Assembly (NCBI GenBank): GCA_963921935.1
Contig: OY998175.1
Location: 307,667,484 to 307,731,483 of the forward strand
Length of the DNA: 64,000 nt
Source: Galeruca laticollis
Lineage: Eukaryota; Arthropoda; Insecta; Coleoptera; Chrysomelidae
Direction: 5' to 3'
A program made the translations under genes and the position numbers. Positions 51,545-63,392 of the stretch are shown one piece after another. Position 1 is the first letter of the stretch, and each line of letters starts with the position of its first letter. The notes under the pieces were generated by a model that was not told the origin of the DNA, searched no databases, and saw nothing but the letters and a program-made list of their open reading frames with translations.

Positions 51545-51779
51545 GCCACCTTAATATTTTTAATGGATCATCTCGCTTTAGTCGTATCGTCGTCGGATCG
51601 TAACAAGATGTCTGCCCAAAATTTAGCGACCGCCCTAGCTCCCCCGTTAATATTACAAACTAGCGATTCCGTTACCCCCACGACGACTACCAAACCCCAC
51701 GAAATAGAATATCAACAACCCATCAGCGTACTGAAATATCTCCTGCAAATTTGGCCGACACCCAAACACCATCACTCAG
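51545..51779 (+). CDS. RhoGAP100F: Syd-1/RhoGAP100F-like gene, exon (RhoGAP end)
   Basis: Acceptor TTTTCAG, donor GTAATG, phase 0 to phase 1, 56-base intron before it. Reads ATLIFLMDHLALVVSSSDRN, KMSAQNLATALAPPLI, then a Thr-rich loop and QQPISVLKYLLQIWPTPKHH. MSAQNLA is the conserved Asn-containing block (usually MxxxNLAxxxGP); here Gly is Ala in LAPPL. Ends the RhoGAP domain. Confidence 0.94.
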
Positions 51780-52009
51780 GTAATGTTTAGTTGTCTTTCT
51801 TGTCTACGCAAAGTGCTTAATTAGTTCAAAGTTAAGTATGTTGAAATACTAGACGTTATCCGATATGATAATTACCTGGTTTTATTTAATGGCATTATCA
51901 ATTTCAAATTCTAAAATATGTCCCAGTTACAAGATTAAATCGTCCTAAGCGAGGTTAGATCTAGAAATAACGCAAAACTAAAAATAATTATGTAAAGGAA
52001 CTATCTTTT
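51780..52009. other. Intron start, nothing recognised
   Basis: AT-rich intron following the RhoGAP end exon. Confidence 0.5.
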
Positions 52010-52700
52010 CTATTCTATATTGTCTCCTTTTTCTTCTTATTCTTTCTATTCTTCTTGTCACATTATTTTCTTTATTCATACTAATCCTCCTATCCTTTCT
52101 ATTATACCTATACCTGTTATTCTTTCCATTCTTTCTGATCTTTGCATCCTTTATTTTCTTACTTCTTTACTTACTTTTCTCTATTTTATTTATATTATTT
52201 ATTTTATTTTATTTATTTTATTTATTTTATTTATTTTATTTATTTTATTTATTTTATTTATTTTATTTATTTTATTTATTTTATTTATTTTATTTATTTT
52301 ATTTATTTTATTTATTTTATTTATTTTATTTATTTTATTTATTTTATTTATTTTATTTATTTTATTTATTTTATTTATTTTATTTATTTTATTTATTTTA
52401 TTTATTTTATTTATTTTATTTATTTTATTTATTTTATTTATTTTATTTATTTTATTTATTTTATTTATTTTATTTATTTTATTTATTTTGTTTATTTTGT
52501 TTATTTTATTTATTCTATTTATTTTATTTAGTTTGTTTAGTTTGTTTAGTTCTTTATTTTATTTATTTTCTTTCTCTTCTATCTTTTTTCTGTTCTTTCT
52601 TTTCTTTCTTTCCTTTCTTTTTTTCTTTCCTTTCTTTACTTTATTTCTTTTCTCTCTTTCTGAATATAGAAAAAATTACAAAAGAATAATTTATTAGGTA
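52010..52700 (+). repeat. 9-bp minisatellite (TTTATTTTA)n in a pyrimidine tract
   Basis: 52198-52545 is about 38 tandem copies of a 9-base unit, almost pure, with a few G changes at the right. It is flanked on both sides (52010-52190 and 52546-52670) by T/C-rich DNA like TTCTTTCTATTC. Long Phe-Ile-Leu or Tyr-Phe-Ile frames across it are artefacts of the repeat. Confidence 0.95.
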
Positions 52701-53509
52701 AGTCAACTACTCGTTCCTTTAAAGGGTTCATTGCCTCAGCTGCCAAGACTATTCAGCTCAAACCTGTTAATTAATCTAACCATTTATGGCTTCAACAGTA
52801 TATATGTTTAAGACATCTCTCCCCGACCCCTGACACAAATTAATGAATAATATAAGTTTCTGTCATGATAGTCAAATGTAAATAACACAAACAGGAGTAC
52901 AACAAATGATTCGTTTATCTTTACAAATATCTGATATTTTGTTTAAATTCATATCCGTAATAGGTATATGGTATATCATATGATTCAATCTTCAATGCAA
53001 TAAAGGATATCTATCACAGAATAGACAAGATGATAAAATGTAATAGTGCGCATTAAACCTAGACAATAGATCGCAGTAACAAAAAGCGACCATAGAAAGT
53101 ATAAATTTATAGACTCCTCATGAAATACCCAAATAACCATAGATAAACAAATATTGATGTACAACTGTAACTGCATACAAACGAGATAAGAGACTATATT
53201 CTTCATAATTGCATAACTTTCATAAATTTGGCAACGTCGCTGCTATAGATCATTAGTACTTATCAGCTGTGATTGTTGACATACCATATTAAGGGCACTT
53301 CAAATTTAAACCGAAAAAAATAAATATTTACCGTAATAATTCAGTCCAGGGGTATAACGTATTATGCATTAAAAACGAATTGAATATTATACTTCAAGAA
53401 AATATACGACAAGTAAATATGAAAAGTTCGAAAATAAAAATCCTTCTACTGTGTTTGATACGTGTTTTCGCAACAAAATGTTTGTTAAAAATAATTGTCG
53501 TAATCGGTG
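52700..53509. other. Intron block splitting two pyrimidine tracts
   Basis: Ordinary AT-rich DNA, no features seen. It may be an insertion, since similar pyrimidine-rich DNA lies on both sides. Confidence 0.5.
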
Positions 53510-54325
53510 TCAGGTCCGTTCTCTTTAATTTTATTATCTCTGTTCTTCCTATCCTTCTGGTTATTTCCAACATTTTTATTTTCTATACGTTCTACTCTTC
53601 TTATTCTTTCTATTATCACTATTTTCCTAATCATCCTGTTCTTTCTGTTGCGTCCAATCCTTTCATTATCTATTCCGATCTATTCTTTCTATTATCCCTA
53701 TTCCTTCATGTTCATTCTATTGTGGCTTTTCTTTCTTATCTTTCTATGCTCCATATTCTGTTTCCATTCATTTTATCCTCTCTTTTATTCCCATTCTTTC
53801 TATAATACCCATTCTTCCTATTTTTTCTGTTCTTTCCTTTATTCCCATTATTTATTGTCTTTGTTTTCGTTTTATTTTCCATATTCTTCCAGTTTTCTCT
53901 ATTCTTCCTATTCATTTTCTTTTCTTTATTCGTTCTAATCTACATATTCTCTCTATTATACCTATACCTTTTATTATTTATTTTCTTTCTATTTTTTCGA
54001 TTCTTTCTATTATTCCTATTCTTTCCATTCATTCTATTCTTTATATTATTTCTATTCTTTCTACTCTTTCTATTCTTTTTATTCATTCTATTCTTTCTAT
54101 TGTTTTTATTTCCTCTATACTTACTCTATATTTTTCTTCCAATTCATTCTATATTTTCTTTTCCTTCTATCATTTTTATTCTTTCTATTATTTTTAACCT
54201 TCTTATCCCTTTATCGTATTTTCTCTATTCTTCTTATTCCCTCTATTCATTTCTATTCCTCCTATTATTTCCATTATTCCCATTCTTCCTATTTTTTACT
54301 TTCTCTGTTCTTTCTTTAAAAAAGA
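53510..54325 (+). repeat. Degenerate pyrimidine-rich repeat
   Basis: About 800 bases, T/C-rich on the + strand, made of irregular units like TTCTTTCTATTATTCC and TCTATTCTTTCTATT. Frames across it are artefacts. Same type of DNA as 52010-52190. Confidence 0.88.
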
Positions 54326-54329
54326 TGTG

Positions 54330-55331
54330 AAATGTATGAGAATAAATCAGGATCTAGATTGAAAATATTTGATATTTTCTAAATATTTCAACATACTTAT
54401 CTCTGCTAGTTACCTACATGTTGATCAGTCTCATCTCAGCCATGATATCCATCAAATTTTTGGTACAGTACATAAAATTTACATATAAATTTTTTAGATG
54501 GCTTTGTGTGTACATTTTACTTATGGTATTAGTCAGACGCATTTAATTACAACACCCACATATTATCAACTACAAAATATGTCACAACCATGTACCAAAT
54601 ATCCATATTTCCAGGCTTTTTTGTTTAATTTCTAGATTAACATTATTAATGTGGCAAATAAAGTCAAACAAGTAAATTTTTTAATATATTTAAGATTTTT
54701 TCATTTTATTTTGTTTATATTTCATATCACAAAATATTCGTCACAACCCAACTAACCCATTAATCATACCCATCGTCAACCAACGCCTACCTTTTTGGTC
54801 ATGGTAGATGTGTTTTAGTAATGGTAGTTCAGAAAACTTTCCGTAGAGGCAACATGAGAATAGATCCAGGTTTAAACGATCTCCAACGAGTTTATCTATA
54901 TAAAAATTGTTAAAGAATTATTAATAACTTTGCTGAAGTCCAAACACCTTCATGATCGAAAGAAAAGCAAAATCCTCGGAATATTTAATGTATCATGTAG
55001 AATATTTCCCCTACCACTCTACTTGTCGAACTCTTAGGATTTTCTCACTCGTTACTTCAACTAGGAACGTTCATTAAAGCACCACGTTTGGATCACCTTG
55101 ATATTCCTTCTTTTTGGTAACCCTATAAGTGAACGACACACTCATTATTTCTCTCGGGCTTTATATACCCCATCAATTAGGTCTGTCAAATTTTACTTCT
55201 CCATAATATGACATCTACTGATACTTGTAAGAAATTTATGCCGAAAATCCGAGATATTTGAACCTGTGATCGACTATCAAGTAGCCTGCGTAGTTTGTAT
55301 ATCGATGTGTGGGGGTGTTGTTGGTATTTAG
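54330..55331. other. Intron, nothing recognised
   Basis: AT-rich intron before the next exon; no coding or repeat signal. Confidence 0.6.
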
Positions 55332-55562
55332 AGGGGGCCTTTCCAGACAGGTCGGCGCGGCAGGCCATCCGGGCCGCGTGGAGACAATCGCAGTGCGTGT
55401 CCTCCTCAGGGAGCGGCGGTAGCGGCTCTACAATCGTCGGCGGGACCAGCGGGGGCACGAGAGCCGTCTCGGCACTCAGCGGCTCCGTTTCCTCCTCCTC
55501 CTCGCTCAGCAGTCTCGGGCCCGCGCGGCCCACAGCCACAGGTCCCATTACACCAGATACTA
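55332..55562 (+). CDS. RhoGAP100F: Syd-1/RhoGAP100F-like gene, C-terminal exon
   Basis: Acceptor GGTATTTAG, donor GTAAGT, phase 1 to phase 1. Reads EGAFPDRSARQAIRAAWRQS, then a GC-rich low-complexity run of Ser and Gly, and GPARPTATGPITPDTS. Local GC content is far above its surroundings, as in a coding island. GAFPDRSARQAIRAAWR looks conserved; the Ser-rich rest is probably disordered. The next exon is not found in the window. Confidence 0.82.
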
Positions 55563-56630
55563 GTAAGTATAAACGTGTATCTTGTGTGATACTGTAAGAT
55601 AAATAAATGAAACAAAACGACAACTTCTTATTTAATATAGTAGTGTTCTTCGAATCACTATCCACCGGCTTTCTCTGTCAATTTTTAAGGCTTAGGTAGC
55701 CTCATGGTACAAACTAAACTACCTTAAGCCATTTATCATCCAATAAAACAAATAAATTTTAGATTTGGAAGTATACATCTTATTTTTGGATCATCCATAG
55801 TCTTATTCTTAAAATTTTTGTATTGCTACTAGCCCCTTATTTCCTAAGAGTTTAACGTGCTTTGTCAATATTATCTTCTTATTTCCATGGGATTGATAAC
55901 ACGTATTATTCGTCCAATTTCTTGAATCATCTTTAAAATAGGCTCCTGCTGCATCCATATATTATGTTGAAGTTTTCGGCTTGTCTAAAAAGGTTCTATT
56001 GGCCTAACCATACTGTTAAATAATTTAAAAAATCAAATATCTGCTGAGATTTGTGTCAAATGAAAGCTTAATATGTGAAAAAAAAACCATTAATCATTTC
56101 TTGTTCATAGAAAAAAATATGCAGCCTATAATTTAGTCGTTATTTTGCTTTATAACCTATAAATTTAAAACAAATTTTGACACATAATCATTAAAAAAAT
56201 TTCTTCTCTGGTCGGAATTTTGAAAATCGGTTTAGATTGGATTTGTTTTTAAAATAATAATTTTTGTTCTACATACAATTTTTCCCATATTAAAAGAGAA
56301 AGAGAATGGGGAGGGGGGGTGTTCAAAACTACATGCGTATGTCCCAATTAAAACTGATTAAAACAAAGATACCTAAAAACAATAAGTAAGTATGCCAATA
56401 GAACTTATGTTAAAAACCACTACCTATAGAGATAGAAGTATTTTAAGAAGGACCTGGGGCGGAGTCAATTATGCGTGAAATGGACCGTTATCTACATAAA
56501 ATGAATTGGTTTGACCACTTACCGCTAACTTTCAATAACACTGTCTTGAAATAGACAAGATTTCAATCAATTCGGGTATAAAATATAAAAATAATGGTGA
56601 AAGATAAAATTTAGTAGCTCACTAAAATCA
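55563..56630. other. Intron, nothing recognised
   Basis: AT-rich DNA after the last seen exon. No coding or repeat structure identified. Confidence 0.6.
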
Positions 56631-57265
56631 GAGGTCCGTGAAGTTATCCCCCAAAATTTACACGATTTATATAAATTTAGTGTCATCGGTTAATGCATCG
56701 TTAGTGCTTCTATAAATTTCGATAGGCTTCTGTGGATTGGTAGACATTGAATATTAATTTATTTCAAGGTCAGCCCCCAAAGTGATTAGGACTAATTCCA
56801 AATTGGTGTCATTCGTTAGTGCACTTTAGTGCTTCAATAATTTAGGCTAGTGCTCTATTGGTTTTCGAGATATTTCATGTTCTTTTTTTTGAGGTCAGTT
56901 CTAAATGTATTCACAATTCGATTAAATTTAATTAGTGTTCATTAGTGCTTCAATAATTTTCATTAATGCTGTCTTCATTTATGAGATATTTGTTATTAAT
57001 TTATTGGCACTTCCGTGAAGTGAGCCTCCAAAATGTTCACGATTTAGTTGAACTTAGTGTCATTCGTTAGTGCTTCTATGAATTTCGTTAGTGATTTATT
57101 GGTTTTCTAGTTAATTGCTATTATTTATTTAAATATCAGCTTCCAAAATTGTTTACGGTTGATTCCAAATTTGTGTCCTGTCTTCGTTAGTGCTATTTAG
57201 TACTTCAATAATTATATTCCAAAGTGCCTTGTTGGTTTAAAAATATTTGTTTTTTAGTAACTCCC
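56631..57265 (-). repeat. Dispersed repeat with 'ttcgttagtgc' motifs, copy 2
   Basis: Inverted partner of 2936-3562. It starts AGGTCCGTGAAGTTATCCCC and ends near AAATATTTGTTTTTTAG, matching the other copy from end to end with scattered changes. Non-coding. Confidence 0.78.
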
Positions 57266-58239
57266 TCAGTTTTCCAGGATCAAATATGTTTATTGCCATT
57301 AATTTCGTTTGTACTTCAACTGTTTTCATTAATTTAAATTATTAAGATTGCAATGATGCAAAAAGCAAAATGCCAAAATAACGAATATCGCACCCTTGCT
57401 TCAAAAGTGACACAACTCAAAAAACTTAGATTTTCAGAAATCGCAAAAAACTAGTATTTGAATAGTTACAGATTTTTGAATCGATCCAAAAAAGGAACCA
57501 GTTAAATAACAGTGTAAATGTGGCAAAATTACTTGAATTTTCTGTTTAATCCATTTTACAATCCTTGAAACCACCCCTTTTTAGTTGTGACGGTTTTGAT
57601 GATGTTTATTCGTATAAATAACTGAATTATTTTGAGTTGTGTCACGTTTAACGTATTTTTATAAAAAAGTTAGATTTTTGGAGTTTTGGTTCGGCTATTA
57701 AACACAAAACGTTTTAAGTTGTGACATAGTCATTGCCAATAGACACCGTAAATAAAATACCAATAATATATGATTTATAGTAAACAAAGTAGCTAATTCA
57801 AAAGTAAAAATAGTTTTATTGTTCATCTTAAACGTACAGAGAAAGCTAAACTTTACAGCACAGCCAAACTAAATACTTATATTTTTAACAGTATGTACCT
57901 ATACCTACTGAGTACCTGTCAAATAAAAAACAAAGTTCAATAGTCCAAACTAAAAAATGTATTCATTGACTTAAACAGAAAAAACCAAATTTTTACTAAA
58001 AAGAAAATAAAAATAATGTATCCTAAAGTTATCGATTGAACTTAAACAGTAATAATTTATTATGCATGGTTTAAGTATTATAACAATGCTATAAAATATT
58101 CCAATTTTTTAATCAAGAATATTTTTAAAGTAAGAGTTGTAATAAAACTTCGGAATTATGTTTTTGTCAACAAGTTCTTTCAAGTCCTTTTTTTATTGTC
58201 ACTTAGTTGTAATTTATTGACATAAGCCCGCACTAGACG

Positions 58240-61051
58240 CGTTTCAGATTCTATTGTTTGTCCAGTTTATTTCGACCTCGTTTGCTTTTGTTTTCTTATA
58301 TTTACCATCTTGAAAGTTTCATCTTCATACGACGTTTTGTAGAAAAAAGTTGTAGGGCTTTGCTTCTTTACTTTAAGTACTTTTATATCATGCCACTTTA
58401 CTTTTATATTTTCAGTGTTTGTTTAAAAATTGTTACCCATTTCTTCTTGTAGTGTTTTTAGATCATAAAAATCTTCAAATGTCATGTCATGCAAGTGATA
58501 AGCAGGGCCTTTTTTTTGCTGTTCGGATCAATGTAGCATATTGCTTTGGCACGTAGATTGGATTCGATTTTAAATGCCTCTTTACTTGCTTTTCGATTAC
58601 ACTATGAACATTATCTCCATGTATCAGATATTTGTGTGTGATATTGTCAATATTCAGTGTTGTCACTGCGTATAAGTATGTAGCAAGTAAATACTTATTT
58701 CTCTGCTGTCCGCAGCAATTGTCTGAATAAAAGACAATATTTGAAGTTGTTTCGGTTGTTTCCGTTACAGCCTGCATGTATTTAAGTACACAACTACCTA
58801 TTTCTACTGCACCGCGTTTCCCTTCAGTTTCATTCCAGAAATAACAGTTCACATTTTTGGCATTTAGATCGCTTATGGTGAAATTGTAACAGTTGAGTTT
58901 GCTTTTGTAGTAAAACGACGACACTTGACCTCTGGGAACTGGCATGATGGCTTGTAAATCGTATACTGCAACATGGTTACCATTCGCATTTATTTTATCG
59001 GCTTCTTTTTCTTTTCGAGAAAGCTCTTTCTCTTTTAGGTGAAGATCATACGCATCTACCAAATTCGCTTTTCCTTGTTCATCTGCATTTTTGAAGGATT
59101 CACAGACGTCGCACTGATCCTTTTTTGGTGAAAAAAAGAGATGTTAAACTCACCATTGAATTCGCAGAAGGAAGCTGCCGCGTTTCACAATCTTCTTTAT
59201 AGTCACGGTACAGATCAGCTAAACTTTTACTACCCTCAATATATTCACGGGTGGTTTGGGCCCTTAAATAATGTGATTCTATTTTCGGTATAGCATTGAT
59301 AAAATTTCTTACACCATCTTTGATTCCAGGATCAACCTTAGGCTGGTTTCCATGTCTTCCCCTTTGGTCATTGTCCAAGAAGCCACGTTCAGTTTTCTTC
59401 ATTAAAGCTGTTCTAATCGGTCGATCATTTACATCCAGAGTCGCCTTAAAAAATGTCTTACATACTCTAATACGATTATCGTTGATGGTAAAATAGAAAG
59501 CCGAGTTCATGCTCCGAAAATCTTGCGTACTTGAATACCTATATTTTGGTTTTGTAGTTTCAGCGTGGGCAACGATGAATTCTCTTTGCTATTGTACATC
59601 TCCTAGGTTCCAGTAACTAGAAAACAGGTTTTCAATCTGCACTTATCCCCACAAGGAGGACGTAATCTTTTTGCTAGGAATTCTTTTTCAGTTTTTGATA
59701 TTTACTTTTCTTAACATTCCACTTGTCGTGGTTTGCTTTTCTTTTTTTACTCTTTGGCCCTTCTTCATCTGCTAAATTTTCATGCTGAACTGTACCGTCT
59801 TCTTCCTCAACTAAATTTTCATCTTCAACGGGTTTCACTTCACTGTCAGAGGAACTGCTAGGACTCTTACTGTAATGTGGATCAGCATCTGAATCGTCTA
59901 TGTCGCTTTCACCACTGTGTTTAGGTGAGATGTAATAGTTGTTTTTATCGAGTTTTTTTAAACGTAGCAGAGTCGGGCGCTCAGAATTACACGACACATT
60001 GACACTTAAGGTTTTGAAATTGACTGTCTCGACCCTTACTTCGTGGAATATGCTCATATTAGTGTTTTTAAATGAAACTCAAGGTCTCTAGTTAATTCCA
60101 CAATATAATACAAGTTATTGAAAATTCTAAAAAATTGACAATTGTTTCGATAAATCAATATCATCGTCAGAATGACAGAAGTTACATTTCATTTTATGCC
60201 TACCTGATGTTTAGTAGTTAATTTTGGCTAGACCAAGAAGTAACCTAACTTGTGATTGGCTTAATATATGTTTATAGAAAAAAGAAGAAGATGTGATATT
60301 ACAAATATTGAAGCTTAGATATTATTAGCCCTATGGTGATATCCTGGATATCATTTTTCCAATTAAGATCAGTATAACTGTGCAATGATATAGAAAACCA
60401 GGAAAACTATATCTGCTGATCTTTACAATTATCACTTAAGAAGACAGTTTATTAGTGGAGAATTCCCTAGATTTAACTGTTCATTGACAACTTCATATTG
60501 TGGGTTTCTTAAATGTCTTCTAATTTCCAGTTCTTCAAGGAAATCCAGTTCTTGTTTCTTTTCACAAATATGCAGTACTTCTAGTTTTGTGTTAGGTGTC
60601 AATGAATGATTGGTGTCAAGTAGATGTTTTGCGTAGTGGGATTTATCTGGTTGTTTTAATCTGTATGCTATTGATATTGATTTATCGAAACAATTGTCAA
60701 TTTTTTAGAATTTTCAATAACTTGTATTATATTGTGGAATTAACTAGAGACCTTGAGTTTCATTTAAAAACACTAACTTAAGGTTTTGTTAATACTGCGG
60801 TTTTCAATCAAATTCTCAACCAAAATTTGATTTGGTGATGGAATGGCGAACTCTGAGGTTTCCTTATCTTTTGTGGCATTTTCAGCGACGGCACTACGTT
60901 GTAGGTCACTGACGATTGAAGATGATTTTTCAAAACCTACGATTTCTTTATTGTCTGAATATTTAGATATCGTGGTACAGCATTCACGCACTTTCAATTT
61001 TTCAGCTGCCAGTTTTAAAATATTAGCGGTCCTTCCTTGTGATTGATCCAT
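58240..61051 (-). pseudogene. Putative transposase, SDN-GQ-RNK (DUF7869-like) family, broken
   Basis: Minus-strand pieces in order. 60777-61051: MDQSQGRTANILKLAAEKLK. 59674-60057: MSIFHEVRVE, an acidic Ser-rich linker, a Lys-rich end. About 59100-59660: CGDKCRLK, FYFTINDNRIRVCKTFF, RGRHGNQPKVDPGIKD and IPKIESHYLRAQTTREYI. 58487-59095: VAVYDLQAIMPVPRGQVSSF, YFWNETEGKRGAVEIGS, IVFYSDNCCGQQRNKYLLAT and HGDNVHSVIEKQ. Then, one frame over, MTFEDFYDLKTLQEEMG and VKWHDIKVL to about 58240. Asp of YDLQ, Asp of YSDN and the HGDN-HS-IE block could be an RNase H-like catalytic set; that is inference. Such proteins are common and uncharacterised in insects. Stops, shifts and the insertion show it is dead. 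Confidence 0.75.
60059..60776 (-). mobile_element. Penelope-like fragment with inverted end repeat
   Basis: Inserted in the transposase gene between 60057 and 60777. Its body (60062-60670) matches 62331-62937: 3' UTR plus the last coding part (LEELEIRRHLRNPQYEVVNE). About 100 bases at its two ends are inverted copies, TTAGTGTTTTTAAATGAAAC and complement. Inverted or partly repeated copies are a habit of Penelope-like elements. Confidence 0.85.
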
Positions 61052-61599
61052 CGTTTCTAGAAAAATAAAAATAATCCGATGTAAAAACAACAAAGCATAA
61101 CCGCCGCGGCGGAAAATCCCAAGCTTAGCTTAATGATACTTCCCAAACAAATAATTCGTCAAAAGTGACGCAACTTAAAATATAAATAACAGAGTCACTT
61201 ACCTTAATTTTCTTAAATGACACAATTCAAAGTAATCCACTGTCGTCTGCAAATATCAGTCTACAAAACTGTATCAACTCAAATTCTTCCAATGTAGGTT
61301 TTTAGTTTCGATCTTTAAAAACGACACAACTCAAAATAATGCGGTTTTGATCTTCGAGCAGCAATCGCTCTTCTTCAAGTTCAGAGCACAACTAACGATT
61401 GTGTCACTTTTGTTGGATATAATATTTCCAGTTTAGAAACTTCAAAAATGACATAAGCGCCATCTAGCTCACACCCTTGTAAGCTAAGTTGAAACACTTT
61501 TGATGATCGATGTAGGAGTGTTTAGTAATCTCATTCATGGCGTTATCTCAAAAAATGTGAATTTTGATTTGTGTAACTTTTGAAGCAAGGGTGCGATAT

Positions 61600-62330
61600 C
61601 TTAATTTAATGCATGTATCAATATTTCAATTTAAAACTAGATAAATTGTACCGTTAACAATTTGCCATTATTTTTGGCCTGTCCGGTAGAACAGGAAAGG
61701 GCCAATTCATGGATCAAACGGCTCAACCGAGTAACTACAAGTCATTTTAGGTACCTACGTAGCATTTTTGATAAAACGTTTCATAACAATGGAAGAAAAT
61801 TATTTTGTTCTTTTGATTAAGAAATTTTGACTTTTTGGCGCCCGGTATCACTCAAGTGGGGTATGACTTGAATACGAAACTGCCATTTTCCTTTTATACC
61901 TATCAACAATTAACCAAAGTGCAACCAATTACCAAGGATATTGATAAGACTTAATGCTTCATTTATAGTCACAGGTACACACATCCAAATAAAATTGCAG
62001 ACAAAATATTTAAATATAGTATAAAACGAAGCAGGAACTATATTTTTTCGGCGATTTACTTACCGAAATACGTAAATAACCAAATCTAAATATCCATAAT
62101 TATAATACATTTCGATAGTAAAAGCAATTTGATGGCCATTTGAAAAACGAATCATCTTACAACCAAGTACCTATCCTTTGAAATATTGAAGAAAAAAATT
62201 TGAAAATATTTCAAATAGAAACATGTGTTTAGAAAAGATTTTAATTGGCTGGCGTTACCAGTTATAGTGTTTTGTGCCAGCTTTATTTAAAAAAATATAT
62301 AAATAATAATCGACAAACATAAAATATATC
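61600..62330. other. AT-rich DNA, nothing recognised
   Basis: Between the DNA transposon and the Penelope-like pair. No coding or repeat structure seen. Confidence 0.6.
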
Positions 62331-63392
62331 AGTGTTTTTAAATGAAACTCAAGGTCTCTAGTTAATTCCACAATATAATACAAGTTATTGAAAATTCTAA
62401 AAAATTGACAATTGTTTCGATAAATCAATATCATCGTCAGAATGACAAGTTACATTTCATTTTATGCCTACCTGATGTTTAGTAGTTATATTTGGCTAGA
62501 CCAAGAAGTAACCTAACTTGTGATTGGCTAAATATATGTTTATAGAAAAAAGAAGATGTGATATTTCAAATATTGAAGCTTAGATATTATTAGCCCTATG
62601 GTGATATCCTGGATATCATTTTTCCAATTAAGATCAGTATAACTGTGCAATGATATAGAAAACCAGGAAAACTATATCTGCTGATCTTTACAATTATCAC
62701 TTAAGAAGACAGTTTATTAGTGGAGAATTCCCTAGATTTAACTGTTCATTGACAACTTCATATTGTGGGTTTCTTAAATATCTTCTAATTTCCAGTTCTT
62801 CAAGGAAATCCAGTTCTTGTTTCTTTTCACAAATATGCAGTACTTCTAGTTTTGTGTTAGGTGTCAATGAATGATTGGTGTCAAGTAGATGTTTTGCGTA
62901 GTGGGATTTATCTGGTTGTTTTAATCTGTATGCTCGTAAGTGCTCACTGTATCGTATTTCAAAATTCCTAAGGGTCTGACCCAAATAGACAGCATTACAT
63001 TCTGGACATTTGAGTTTATATATACCTGACTTCTTTAATAGTGGTATTTTTGTTTTTACATTTAACAATTTTGTACTAACGTTACTTTCTGTTTTAAAAG
63101 AAATTGTTGTATTCGTTGCTGAAGATATTATCTCTGAAATATTATTAGAAATATTTCCTGCATATGTGATGGTTTTATAAGTTTTAATTTCATCAGCTTG
63201 TTTAGGATATATTAGTTGTAATGCCACTTTTTCCTCTTTTTTACTAATTAGCTTATTTATCATATCTAATGGATAACCGTTAGATGTTGCTATTTGTCTA
63301 ATTGTATTAATCTCTCTATCAAAATTACATTTGTTCATAGGAACTGAAAAAGCTCTATGTATCATTGAATTATATGCTGCTAGTCTGTGTGA
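62331..63392 (-). pseudogene. Penelope-like element, GIY-YIG part, 5'-truncated
   Basis: The minus frame 62697-63395 begins in the last part of RT (SHRLAAYNSMIHRAFSVPMN) and goes to the GIY-YIG endonuclease: KSGIYKLKCPECNAVYLGQT, RNFEIRYSEHLRAYR, HYAKHLLDTNHSL and LEELEIRRYL. GIY is present; the YIG position reads YLG. A 3' UTR of about 360 bases follows with TTGTTTCGATAAATCAATAT. RT core is missing. Joined head to head to the next copy. Confidence 0.9.

Larger units (their letters stand above)
57389..61595 (-). mobile_element. DNA transposon with SDN-GQ-RNK family transposase
   Basis: 4.2-kb element with inverted ends that both start CGCACCCTTGCTTCAAAAGT; about 33 of the first 35 bases agree. 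ATAT flanks both sides (57385-57388 and 61596-61599) and may be a 4-bp target duplication, though ATAT is its own complement. Copies of a motif like TGACACAACTCAAA lie near both ends (57408, 57641, 57715, 61160, 61214, 61272, 61322), like transposase binding sites. It holds one broken minus-strand gene and a Penelope-like insertion. Size and 4-bp duplication agree with Sola-type elements, but I cannot confirm the class. Confidence 0.75.

Noticed and set aside
52020..52697. Long Phe-Ile-Leu and Tyr-Phe-Ile frames
   Set aside because: A 9-bp repeat with no stop codon gives open frames by itself; no gene is implied.
53380..54330. Several hydrophobic, Phe/Ser/Tyr-rich frames that look like membrane proteins
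   Set aside because: Produced by pyrimidine-rich repeat DNA; they overlap one another in several frames.
55186..55665. Minus-strand frame of 159 codons over the GC-rich exon
   Set aside because: It is the antisense shadow of the host exon, which has splice sites and matching phase on the + strand.
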